From a virus: a DNA stretch of 60,001 bases. Made by a program: the position numbers and the translations under genes. Positions 38,681 to 46,884 of this stretch are shown here, piece by piece. Every line of letters begins with the position of its first letter. Within the stretch, counting starts at the first letter, position 1. The stretch covers positions 1 to 60,001 of IMG/VR virus record IMGVR_UViG_3300021225_000464. One strand, 5' to 3'. The notes under the pieces were generated by a model, which was given only the letters and a program-made list of their open reading frames with translations, was not told the DNA's origin and ran no database searches.

Positions 38681-40543
38681 ATGGGAGCATTATTAGAAAG
38701 TGGATTAGTAGGTAACATCGGTCTTAAGCACTTGAAAGTTATCAAAGAAGACACTATAAACAAATGGGACAAATTAGGGTTCCTTGAAGGTCTTAGAGGC
38801 CACCTAAAAGAAAACGTTGCTCAGTTATATGAAAACCAAGCATCACATTTAATTAACGAAGCTACGACTGACGGAGCATCAGGTTCATTTGAAACTGTTG
38901 TATTCCCAATCATCAGACGTGTATTCTCTAAATTATTAGCTAACGAAATCGTTTCTGTACAAGCTATGAACTTACCAATTGGTAAATTGTTCTACTTTGT
39001 ACCTCAAATCCAAGGTTATACTGGTGCTACATCAACTCCAGGTGGTGTACCAGGTGTTGCTAATCACCAAGCTCCATATGGTTCTCCAAATGGACCATCA
39101 ACTCCAGGTGCTGGATATAATGATTCAAACGCATATCCTAAAAACCTTTATGATGCATTCTACGAAGGAACTGAGCCAGGGTTAAACCCAGGTGGTCTTT
39201 TTGATTATTCAAAAGGTGCATGGTATTGGGTGACAGGTGCAACTAACACTGTTGCTTGGTCAAACGGTACATTAATCTATTCAGCATACGGTGCTGGTGA
39301 ATATAGAAAAGTTCTTATCACTTTATCAGGTTTCACAAACGCTGGTGAGGGTAAATTAATTGCTCCTGATGGACAAGAAATGGATACTGAAACATTCTTA
39401 TCTGATTTAACACTTTTCCCATCACAAGGTTTGGCTAACCAAATCAATACTTCAGGTGGAAATGTTGGACTTTATACTCCACTTTTATATCGTGTTGTGA
39501 CACAAAAATATGGTAAAGGTATTGTACAGTACGGTAGTACTCAATCAACTACTTTCCCTGATATCCCACGTGGTACTGTGTCTTACCCAGGTAACGGTGG
39601 TTCTTATAATAATGTATGTTCTCAAGATGGTAACATCATCTTAGAAATTGACTTACAAGTTCCAGCATGTATTTCTTGTAGTCAATCAACTCCTGATGGA
39701 TACACAGGAACAACTATCTTAGCTGGTTCAGGTGCTACTAACGATTCATTCGTTAAGGCATATTGGAAGCGTTACCAAGAAATGGAATTTGAAGACAGAA
39801 TTGGTGAAGTTTCTTTTGACCTTCAATCAGTAACAGTTTCTGTAACTGAAAGAAAGTTAAGAGCACAATGGTCTCCAGAACTTGCTCAAGACGTTGCGGC
39901 GTTCCACAACATTGATGCTGAAGCTGAATTAACAGCTTTATTATCTGAACAAGTTGCTGCTGAAATTGACCGTGAAATCTTACGTGACTTACGTAAAGGT
40001 GCAGCGTGGACATTACGTTGGGATTACAACGGATGGAAGCGTCTGAATAACCAATCAACTCCTTATACTCAAAAGGACTGGAATCAAACGTTGATTACTG
40101 CAATCAACCAAATTTCAGCTCAAATCCACAAGTCTACTTTAAGAGGTGGAGCAAACTGGATTGTTGTATCTTCTGAAATCAGTGCTATTTTTGATGACTT
40201 GGAATACTTCCACGTATCAAACGCGGCTCCTGAGCAAGACCAATTCAACATGGGTATTGAAAGAGTTGGTACTTTAAGTGGTCGTTACCAAGTATACCGT
40301 GACCCATACTTCCCACCAAACACTGTGTTGATTGGTCACAAAGGTACTTCTTTATTGGATACTGGATATATCTACGCTCCATACGTACCACTACAATTAA
40401 CTCCAACTATGTATAACCCATTCAACTTTACTCCAATCAAGGGTATTATGACACGTTACGCTAAGAAAATGGTTAATAACCGTTTCTACGGACGTATCAT
40501 CGTTGACGGTGTTCGTACATTTGACTTAAACGAATTAAGATAA
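38681..40543 (+). CDS. major capsid protein (T4 gp23-like)
   Basis: 620 residues. The N-terminal propeptide ends ASHLINE at residue 60, with Ala-Thr-Thr next, matching the T4 gp23 processing site (cut after Glu-65). The core has RVFSKLLANEIVSVQAMNLP, LRGGANWIVVSSEISAIF (about 488), YRDPYFPPNTVLIGHKG and YAPYVPLQLTPTM, ending MTRYAKKMVNNRFYG. An insertion of about 60 Gly/Pro/Asn-rich residues (about 110-170) makes it longer than T4 gp23. It follows the scaffold gene by 28 bases and is closed by a strong terminator. Confidence 0.96.
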   Translation: MGALLESGLVGNIGLKHLKVIKEDTINKWDKLGFLEGLRGHLKENVAQLYENQASHLINEATTDGASGSFETVVFPIIRRVFSKLLANEIVSVQAMNLPIGKLFYFVPQIQGYTGATSTPGGVPGVANHQAPYGSPNGPSTPGAGYNDSNAYPKNLYDAFYEGTEPGLNPGGLFDYSKGAWYWVTGATNTVAWSNGTLIYSAYGAGEYRKVLITLSGFTNAGEGKLIAPDGQEMDTETFLSDLTLFPSQGLANQINTSGGNVGLYTPLLYRVVTQKYGKGIVQYGSTQSTTFPDIPRGTVSYPGNGGSYNNVCSQDGNIILEIDLQVPACISCSQSTPDGYTGTTILAGSGATNDSFVKAYWKRYQEMEFEDRIGEVSFDLQSVTVSVTERKLRAQWSPELAQDVAAFHNIDAEAELTALLSEQVAAEIDREILRDLRKGAAWTLRWDYNGWKRLNNQSTPYTQKDWNQTLITAINQISAQIHKSTLRGGANWIVVSSEISAIFDDLEYFHVSNAAPEQDQFNMGIERVGTLSGRYQVYRDPYFPPNTVLIGHKGTSLLDTGYIYAPYVPLQLTPTMYNPFNFTPIKGIMTRYAKKMVNNRFYGRIIVDGVRTFDLNELR

Positions 40544-40563
40544 TCTTATCTTAATGAATAATA

Positions 40564-40594
40564 AAAAGGGACAAGAAATTGTCCCTTTTTTATT
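40564..40594. terminator. bidirectional rho-independent terminator
   Basis: AAAAGGGACAA, loop GAAA, TTGTCCCTTTT between the capsid gene and the convergent gene at 40590. Confidence 0.9.
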
Positions 40595-40829
40595 TGTCTA
40601 ACATTCTTAAAGATTTTGATATTATTTCAGATTCTACTAAGGTAAATGCTCCTCGTTTGTATGCGGCAACTAATGATTGTATAATACAGTTATTAGCATC
40701 TTCTTTAGTTAAATTTAAAATAAAATAATCTAAATCTTCATTTGTATTAAATTCAAAAGTATCAAATAAAACAGTTTTTGGTGATAAATGGTTTATTTGA
40801 TTTTTTATTTCATTAGTTAAATCTTCCAT
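40590..40829 (-). CDS. small hypothetical protein
   Basis: 79 residues, acidic and helical, containing ILNLTKEDANNCIIQSLVAAYKRGAF split over two helices. Not recognised. It lies alone on the - strand between the capsid gene and 40871, and shares the terminator with the capsid gene. Confidence 0.5.
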   Translation of the reverse strand: MEDLTNEIKNQINHLSPKTVLFDTFEFNTNEDLDYFILNLTKEDANNCIIQSLVAAYKRGAFTLVESEIISKSLRMLDK

Positions 40830-40838
40830 AATATTAGA

Positions 40839-40845
40839 TATTTAT
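40839..40845 (+). promoter_or_regulatory. TATTTAT motif
   Basis: The motif lies 25 nt before the ATG at 40871. Confidence 0.3.
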
Positions 40846-40870
40846 ATAATGATACGAAATAATTGTCATT

Positions 40871-41836
40871 ATGAAAAGTAACCATCTGTTAGAAATATTA
40901 AAAAAATTAAAAGAATATGATAACTACATATCTGAAGCAACAACTTCAGGAGGTTCAGGTAGTTTTAGAGTACCTTTAAGACCCGGTTTTAAATTATGGG
41001 ACAAAGATACTTTAGAACCTTTTACTTTATCTTTAAATGGTTATGACAATGCTGAAATATATGTTGATTCTTTAGATGGTAATATTGAAACTAAAGGTGT
41101 TAAAAGAAAAGAAGAAATGTCAGTGGCCATATCAAAATCAGATAAAAGAAATCCTATCTTAAATGATGATGATGGAAGTGATTTAAATGATAATCCACCT
41201 AACAAAAAATTACTTAAAAAAGTTTTTGGTAAGAAAAAAATTAAAGAGGCAACTGATGCCACTGTAAGTTCTGGTGAATATAATGCACCTGCAGAATTTA
41301 AAAAACCCAAATGGGATAAACATGTGTTATCACCATTTTTAATTGATTCTGAACATGAACATAATAAAATTGTAAATAAAAAAGAAATACAAGGAAAAAT
41401 ATCTTTTAAACATGGTTATAACGAAAAAGACCATCCAAATAAAGGTAAATCAAAACATATTATAACACCAACAGAAAATAAAGATGTTGTTAATGAAGAT
41501 TTAGGTGTTTGGTTTGGTAAAAAGAAAAAACCTAAAGGAAGCAAACAACCAAAAGGTCCTTGGGTTAATATATGTAAAAAAGTAGATGGTAAACACCCGC
41601 CTTGTGGTAGACCTGATACTTCTAAAGGAGCTTATCCTAAATGTCGTGCAGCTGGAGTTGCGGGAAAAATGTCTGATTCCGCAAAACGTGCCGCTTGTCA
41701 ACAAAAAAGAAAGGCGGAAAAACAAGATACTCAAACAGGAAAGGGACAAAAACCAATTATGACATCATATAAGCCTAAAAAGAAAAAGACCAACGAATCG
41801 GTCTTAATCAATTTAATTAGAAAGGCTTTAGATTAA
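40871..41836 (+). CDS. putative internal head protein with capsid-protein-like cleavage junction
   Basis: 321 residues. The leader MKSNHLLEILKKLKEYDNY ends in I-S-E at 22, followed by ATTSGGSGSF. The capsid protein has ATTDGASGSF directly after its cleavage Glu, a striking match. The middle is Lys/Asp-rich with low complexity. The C-terminal domain is basic and Cys-rich: PWVNICKKVDGKHPPCGRPD, YPKCRAAGVAGKM and AKRAACQQKRKAE. I recall this last domain in T4-like phage proteins of unknown role. Leader, processing site and basic tail suggest a packaged DNA-associated protein. Confidence 0.72.
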   Translation: MKSNHLLEILKKLKEYDNYISEATTSGGSGSFRVPLRPGFKLWDKDTLEPFTLSLNGYDNAEIYVDSLDGNIETKGVKRKEEMSVAISKSDKRNPILNDDDGSDLNDNPPNKKLLKKVFGKKKIKEATDATVSSGEYNAPAEFKKPKWDKHVLSPFLIDSEHEHNKIVNKKEIQGKISFKHGYNEKDHPNKGKSKHIITPTENKDVVNEDLGVWFGKKKKPKGSKQPKGPWVNICKKVDGKHPPCGRPDTSKGAYPKCRAAGVAGKMSDSAKRAACQQKRKAEKQDTQTGKGQKPIMTSYKPKKKKTNESVLINLIRKALD

Positions 41837-42078
41837 TAGATACTTTTACTAACTCTAATACCTGGTTTAAGAGGTTCGTATTCTCTTTTTGGTCTTGAAT
41901 ATTGACCTGTGCTAAATTCAGAATTTAAGGCTTCTAAAGCACCTCTATATCCACCTGTTTCATCTGACAGTAATCTATCAATAACGTCTTGAATTAAACT
42001 TCTATCAAGTCTTCCGTATTCTGGTTCTTCTGACATCTCTCTTAATGCTTTTTTTATTTGTGTATCTAACTTTGACAT
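41833..42078 (-). CDS. hypothetical protein
   Basis: 81 residues: MSKLDTQIKKALREMSEEPE, then IQDVIDRLLSDETGGYRGAL. Helical and charged; not recognised. It shares an operon with the gene at 42089 (10-base gap) and converges with 40871. Confidence 0.5.
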   Translation of the reverse strand: MSKLDTQIKKALREMSEEPEYGRLDRSLIQDVIDRLLSDETGGYRGALEALNSEFSTGQYSRPKREYEPLKPGIRVSKSIY

Positions 42079-42088
42079 GATTTAAATA

Positions 42089-42493
42089 TTAACAATTTAT
42101 TTTACTATAAATATTATCAAGTGAGTGATTTATTTGAGTTTCAAGTTCTTTTTCAATATTCATTGCTCTTAACTCCATTTCTTTACGAAAATAATTAATA
42201 AGTTTTTCCCACTGAGTACTACTTAATTTGATAAAATAACTGTAGGTATGATTTGTAACCGTAACTTGTCCACCATCCATTGTAATAAAAATACCTAATC
42301 TATCATTTCGGATATATTTTTTATCAGATATAGGGGCAATAATTAGTTCAGAATCTTCTGAATGGATGAGTTTTCTACATATAGTGGAACATTTCCTCAC
42401 GTTTGACATATATATGTCAAATTCGGTGTCCTTTCGGTCTAATTTACGTAAATATAGACGATATTTAACCCACAGTTTTTTAATTATAGTCAT
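42089..42493 (-). CDS. hypothetical protein with host-type promoter
   Basis: 134 residues: basic N-terminus (MTIIKKLWVKYRLYLRKLDR), two Cys (C-S-T-I-C), SELIIAPISDKKYIRNDRLG, and a mixed strand and helix C-terminus. No known family recalled with confidence. It has a perfect host-consensus promoter, unlike its - strand neighbours, so it may be an early gene embedded among late genes. Confidence 0.55.
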   Translation of the reverse strand: MTIIKKLWVKYRLYLRKLDRKDTEFDIYMSNVRKCSTICRKLIHSEDSELIIAPISDKKYIRNDRLGIFITMDGGQVTVTNHTYSYFIKLSSTQWEKLINYFRKEMELRAMNIEKELETQINHSLDNIYSKINC

Positions 42494-42512
42494 GTCATTT
42501 ATGATTTGACTA

Positions 42513-42543
42513 CAAATATACTATGATTTTTTAATAATTCAAA
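42513..42543 (-). promoter_or_regulatory. Bacteroidetes-type promoter (TTTG-N19-TATATTTG)
   Basis: On the - strand: TTTG (42543-42540), a 19-nt spacer, TATATTTG (42520-42513), leader of about 15-20 nt to the ATG at 42493. Confidence 0.75.
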
Positions 42544-42551
42544 ATAATTGA

Positions 42552-43079
42552 TTAACAATATGCCCCTGAACAATGTTTTTTCCCATCTAAACCTGGCATA
42601 CGTCCTTTACAAACTTGTACAGCATAACCATTAGCATAAGCTGAAGGATATACGTCAAATTTTGATTTAGCGGCAGCCTTACCACGAGCACATAATTTAG
42701 TACCTGCCTTTTTACGACCTTCAGTCATAGATGTCATAGATAATCCCAGTGCTTTATTAGGGTCCATTCCATCCGCCTCATCTGCAAGAGCTAAATCATC
42801 AAAATTAATATTTTCAATAACCTCTTCAGATTTCCACATGTCACCACTTTTTGTTTCATTCATTAAGAAATCAAAAACTTGGTCCATATTATTTTTGGCT
42901 TCAGCAATGTGGTCTTGAGCCCAATCGTGCCCATTAGATAGAATTTTTTCAACCATATCATGGTCTAAATCTAATAATAATCCACATTGTCTTTTCATTT
43001 GTTCTAAATTACTGAAAAACATATATCTTTCAGATTCTTCTTTAAGTACTTTTTTAATTATGTTATTTAAATTTTTCAT
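42552..43079 (-). CDS. putative internal head protein with basic Cys domain
   Basis: 175 residues from ATG 43079; a TTG three codons upstream overlaps the preceding gene. The leader MKNLNNIIKKVLKE ends in L-K-E at 14. The acidic middle is followed by a basic Cys-containing C-terminal domain: KLCARGKAAAKSKFDVYPSA, then YAVQVCKGR and HCSGAYC. I recall the G-K-A-A-A-K-x-K-F-x-V-Y-P-S-A-Y-A-N motif from T4-like phages of marine bacteria. Same layout as 6771 and 40871. Confidence 0.72.
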   Translation of the reverse strand: MKNLNNIIKKVLKEESERYMFFSNLEQMKRQCGLLLDLDHDMVEKILSNGHDWAQDHIAEAKNNMDQVFDFLMNETKSGDMWKSEEVIENINFDDLALADEADGMDPNKALGLSMTSMTEGRKKAGTKLCARGKAAAKSKFDVYPSAYANGYAVQVCKGRMPGLDGKKHCSGAYC

Positions 43080-43080
43080 A

Positions 43081-43599
43081 TTACGCAATCATATCATCTT
43101 CTTTTAGGTCATTACAGACAACATCCAAAAACACTTCAATATCGTGTTCTAATCCTTCATAATCTTCAAATACATTAGTCCCTTCGGTTGTGTTTTCAAA
43201 CATACAAGTTTGAAAATTACCTTCTGTATCACAGTAAATTTCACCATAATAATCACTATCATCAACTGTTAGATATCCTGTATGTATTTTTTCATCTTCA
43301 GTATCTTGTGTTGATTCATATCTAAATTTAAACGATGGCATTCCTGGAAATTCAAAAGACCAAAAACCACCAGCTTTTGTCATAAAATCATCTTTAGATG
43401 ATGGTTCATCTTCTATTGATATACCTTTAGTAAATTTCTGAAGAGTTTCTTTTTCTTCAGGTGTGATTGATTCCATACCTGATTGACTAATTTTATCTAA
43501 AATTACATCAATTTTATCCTCACCTGGTTGTAATGCTTCGGATAATACAAATTTCAATAATTTTATATATTCGCCCTCTTTTAATGTTACTTTTTTCAT
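43081..43599 (-). CDS. putative internal head protein with capsid-targeting leader
   Basis: 172 residues. The leader MKKVTLKEGEYIKLLKF ends V-L-S-E at 21, with Ala next, an ideal prohead protease site. The mature part is acidic, with a beta-rich stretch (SFKFRYESTQDTEDEK, TGYLTVDDSDYYGEIY). No family recognised. It sits 1 base upstream of the 42552 gene and overlaps the structural gene at 43596. Confidence 0.65.
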   Translation of the reverse strand: MKKVTLKEGEYIKLLKFVLSEALQPGEDKIDVILDKISQSGMESITPEEKETLQKFTKGISIEDEPSSKDDFMTKAGGFWSFEFPGMPSFKFRYESTQDTEDEKIHTGYLTVDDSDYYGEIYCDTEGNFQTCMFENTTEGTNVFEDYEGLEHDIEVFLDVVCNDLKEDDMIA

Positions 43600-45092
43600 T
43601 TTTTGTTAACTATTTGAAACGTTAGTGTTTTTTTATAAGTATTCACTTCACCTGAAGAATATACTTTTATATCCACATTATATTCATTAGGGATTTTATC
43701 TCTAGTATCAAATACAAAATAATATTCATTTGAACTTCTATTAACTTGTGTCCAAGATTGGACTTCCACTTCTGTAGTACCTTCTTTAACATAAATTCTA
43801 TAATAGGAACTAACAGGTGTTAATATTTGTGAAGCAGTATATGCCTTTTTAATCACAACCCCAACTCTACGAATATCAGTATTTAAAACTTTTTCATCTT
43901 GTTTAATTCCATAAAAGTCAAAACCGTATAATTCAGGTTCTTTACTTTCAGGTGATAATGAGAAACCAAAACTATTAGGTAAAACAGTTAAATCATTAAC
44001 AACATCTGGAAGTGTTACACCGTTATAAATTAAATTAGACCAAGTGTCAGTAAACATACATGGTGTTGTAGCAGTTATGGCACTTGTTGTAATTTCATAA
44101 ACTCCTTGTGTTTTTAAACACGCTGTATAAGTACCAATAGTGTTCCCTATGTTATTTTCTAAAATTACTGTTGGTAAACTATCTAAAGTAATAGGTTGTC
44201 CATTGATGTAAGAGTATAGATAAAGTTTGTTACTATTATGTGAATAAAAAGAATTTCTATCGTCTTGTATTAAATCATTATATGTTGTTTCAAGATAAGG
44301 CTCGTAAAAAGTTTGTGTGTGTCTTGTAAAAAACCCTACAGAATAATTTTCAGTTAATCCTGTTAAATTTTCTAATTCAGGTAAAAACGCAACACCCCAT
44401 CCTGTAAATCCTGATGTTGAACCTGTAAGATATTGATTAATTTCATTTGTCATATCAAATTCAATATCCTCATTCCCAAATTCAAAATGTTGGGTATCAA
44501 CAATTATTAAATCAGAATAATTAACTAAACTATTATTTGTATTATCATATATTCCATTTGTACTCCAACCACTTAATGTAGTTGTTTGATACCAATTTGA
44601 AGGTCTTTGTGAGTAAGCTTTATCTTGAGGTAGGGCAATCGGTGATAATAAACCATTACCTGTGTTTAAAGTTCTTTGAACATCGTAATAATCGTATCCT
44701 ACCCCTTCATCCCACAACTGAGAGTTTCCAGTATTTCCTGATATTAATGGAATTCTAAATAAGATTAAATCAAACGATGTCGCTCTTAATCTTCCTTGAC
44801 TTGTATATTCATTAGATAATACTTCTTTATCAAAAGAAGAAGTATTAGTCATTTTAAGAATATGTGTTATACCTGAAAATCCTGTACACCCTGTTGATAT
44901 TGTTTTATCTTGTATTTTTCCAACAAGTTGTGAAAGGTCTAAATTAAATATAAATCTACTATATCCAGGTGAAGCTATCACAGAATCTGCCGAACCAAAA
45001 TAAAGTTGCGTGTATGGTGACTTTCCAGTATTAACATAACTGTTTGAAAGTATTGTATTGTTTTTACTAAAATATGAACGATGGATTGACAT
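43596..45092 (-). CDS. virion structural protein, beta-rich (tail/baseplate-type)
   Basis: 498 residues, Ser/Thr/Asn/Tyr-rich with long strand-forming stretches and a Trp-rich middle (GWGVAFLPELENL). No charged leader, no enzyme motif. It looks like a fibre, collar or baseplate periphery protein by composition, but I cannot identify the T4 counterpart. It is transcribed with the OB-type gene upstream (45113), with its own TATTTAT motif overlapping that gene's stop. Confidence 0.6.
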   Translation of the reverse strand: MSIHRSYFSKNNTILSNSYVNTGKSPYTQLYFGSADSVIASPGYSRFIFNLDLSQLVGKIQDKTISTGCTGFSGITHILKMTNTSSFDKEVLSNEYTSQGRLRATSFDLILFRIPLISGNTGNSQLWDEGVGYDYYDVQRTLNTGNGLLSPIALPQDKAYSQRPSNWYQTTTLSGWSTNGIYDNTNNSLVNYSDLIIVDTQHFEFGNEDIEFDMTNEINQYLTGSTSGFTGWGVAFLPELENLTGLTENYSVGFFTRHTQTFYEPYLETTYNDLIQDDRNSFYSHNSNKLYLYSYINGQPITLDSLPTVILENNIGNTIGTYTACLKTQGVYEITTSAITATTPCMFTDTWSNLIYNGVTLPDVVNDLTVLPNSFGFSLSPESKEPELYGFDFYGIKQDEKVLNTDIRRVGVVIKKAYTASQILTPVSSYYRIYVKEGTTEVEVQSWTQVNRSSNEYYFVFDTRDKIPNEYNVDIKVYSSGEVNTYKKTLTFQIVNKK

Positions 45093-45105
45093 TTACTCTT
45101 TTTAG

Positions 45106-45112
45106 ATAAATA
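45106..45112 (-). promoter_or_regulatory. TATTTAT late-promoter-like motif
   Basis: On the - strand, the motif ends 13 nt before the ATG at 45092. Confidence 0.4.
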
Positions 45113-46708
45113 TCAATTTATACGAATATTTTGATTTAGAACTTTACTATCAAAAAGTTTCCATTCGGAATCTAATTTTGTTTTAGTTGTTGCAAAAGAA
45201 TTTCCTTCAGCTGTCTCAAATGGAGTACGTCTATGATATTCGTGGATATGGTTTAATAAAAAATCAACCATTAAATTTAATAAATCTCTTAAAGCTTCCC
45301 CTCTAACCATTGAATTTGTTGATTCGTAATAATTACCTGAAAGAGTTGGTTCATTTATTCCATATACTTCGGAACTATTTAATTCTATTTTAGGGTAACC
45401 TGGAATCTGTGAAGAATTTGAAACTATAAATAATTTTTCTGAACCTAATACCGCATACCCAAAATCACCATTTTCAATTTTAACGGGTGTATAACTTACT
45501 TTTTTTGAAATTTGTTGTAATCCATATTTATCTTTTTTAGATATCAAACCCGCTCCTGGATTTTCTAATGGTTTTGATTTTGGGAACTCAACTAAATTTA
45601 ATAATTTATTTACGTTTTCCCATTCATTCCCTATAGGTCCATTGGCAATTTTTTGTGTGGCAATTGATGGCCGGTAATAAAATGGGAATCTTTTATCTGT
45701 AATGTCAAGTGTTTGTCTAGGTGTTGTATAATTTAAATTAATACGTCCATCATTTAATCCTGATATTACTTTATTAATAATTGCTGCAACTTCTTCTATA
45801 GTCCCAATATTTAAAAATTCATGAGTAAAAGAAGTGTAAATATTTCCTGTAATAATAATTTGTGAAGTAAAATTATTAGTTAATGTTTCAGGTCCTTTAC
45901 CTGGTAAATTATAAATGTTTATTATACCAGAAAAAGGTCCGCTACTACCTAAACCATAGGTAATTTGATATTCAACTAATTTTAAAATTTGTTCAGAAAC
46001 CGTATTATTTTGAGTTATTGTTTTTTTAGTTCCTTTAGTTGTTCTTGCATCAAAATTTGATAATTGTAAAAAACTTCTTTTTGTATTAACAATTGGATAA
46101 ACTAATGAATTTAAAATTGGTGTTTTTTTTGAACGTAATAATATTTCAGTATCTTTTAAAATAATATCTGACCTTCCTTTTGAATATAATGCAAAATCTT
46201 CAGGTTCTGCAAATACTCCTTTGGTTAGTGAGTTAAAATAACCTTTAGATGACTTAAGCGGAATTCCTGGTTTAACATTCGCTCCACTCGCTAATGTACT
46301 TCTTGATTGATTTGAATTTTCTTGTGAAAGAGCCATCATTGATGATATTGGACCCTTCAAATAAAATTGGTTTTTTCTACCTGTATTCTCAGACCAATTA
46401 GAATAAATTAAATGTACATAGTCGTTTACCGCAGGAATTATATTAACTTGAACAGGAAGAAATGATAAAAAAACAAAGGGGTCTGAAAATGCTGGTTCAG
46501 TAAATTCTTTATACCAAAATTCTTCTCTTATATCTGTTTCTTGGTCATTTAAAACTGATTTTTCTCCAATTTTAATATCCCTTAAAGATGATACAATTTG
46601 TTGGAATTTTTCCCATTCAGGTTTAACACGAATTCGTTCACGCAAATCAATGTCTGAAATGTCAATGACAGTCCCCCCAAATAAAATTCTATGACTGTCT
46701 TGACTCAT
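45113..46708 (-). CDS. baseplate hub/wedge-like protein
   Basis: 531 residues. VNIIPAVNDYVHLIYSNW, KNQFYLKGPISSM and GRSDIILKDTEILLRS resemble the OB-fold region of T4-like baseplate proteins, in which a 'G-R-x-D-x-I' strand precedes the domain. The C-terminus (LLNLMVDFLLNHIHEYHRRT) is helical. Assignment to hub or wedge is tentative. It overlaps the short coiled-coil gene upstream by 20 bases. Confidence 0.6.
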   Translation of the reverse strand: MSQDSHRILFGGTVIDISDIDLRERIRVKPEWEKFQQIVSSLRDIKIGEKSVLNDQETDIREEFWYKEFTEPAFSDPFVFLSFLPVQVNIIPAVNDYVHLIYSNWSENTGRKNQFYLKGPISSMMALSQENSNQSRSTLASGANVKPGIPLKSSKGYFNSLTKGVFAEPEDFALYSKGRSDIILKDTEILLRSKKTPILNSLVYPIVNTKRSFLQLSNFDARTTKGTKKTITQNNTVSEQILKLVEYQITYGLGSSGPFSGIINIYNLPGKGPETLTNNFTSQIIITGNIYTSFTHEFLNIGTIEEVAAIINKVISGLNDGRINLNYTTPRQTLDITDKRFPFYYRPSIATQKIANGPIGNEWENVNKLLNLVEFPKSKPLENPGAGLISKKDKYGLQQISKKVSYTPVKIENGDFGYAVLGSEKLFIVSNSSQIPGYPKIELNSSEVYGINEPTLSGNYYESTNSMVRGEALRDLLNLMVDFLLNHIHEYHRRTPFETAEGNSFATTKTKLDSEWKLFDSKVLNQNIRIN

Positions 46709-46883
46709 ACTCGTTTAAAATTTTGTTATATGTTGATTCTAATTTATCTAACTTTTTAGTTAATTCAATAACTAATTTTTTTGTGGTATCAAATTCCTTT
46801 GATAAAAAATCCATAGCCAATACTAAATCTTTATTAGATTTAGATTTATGGTCAATTAATATTTCTTTTATTTTTTCTGACAT
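46689..46883 (-). CDS. short coiled-coil protein
   Basis: 64 residues, almost all helix with heptad-like Leu/Ile spacing (KKLVIELTKKLDKLESTYNK). It may be a small assembly or chaperone-like partner of the baseplate proteins on either side. Lies 1 base after the large gene at 46885. Confidence 0.55.
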   Translation of the reverse strand: MSEKIKEILIDHKSKSNKDLVLAMDFLSKEFDTTKKLVIELTKKLDKLESTYNKILNEYESRQS

Positions 46884-46884
46884 A

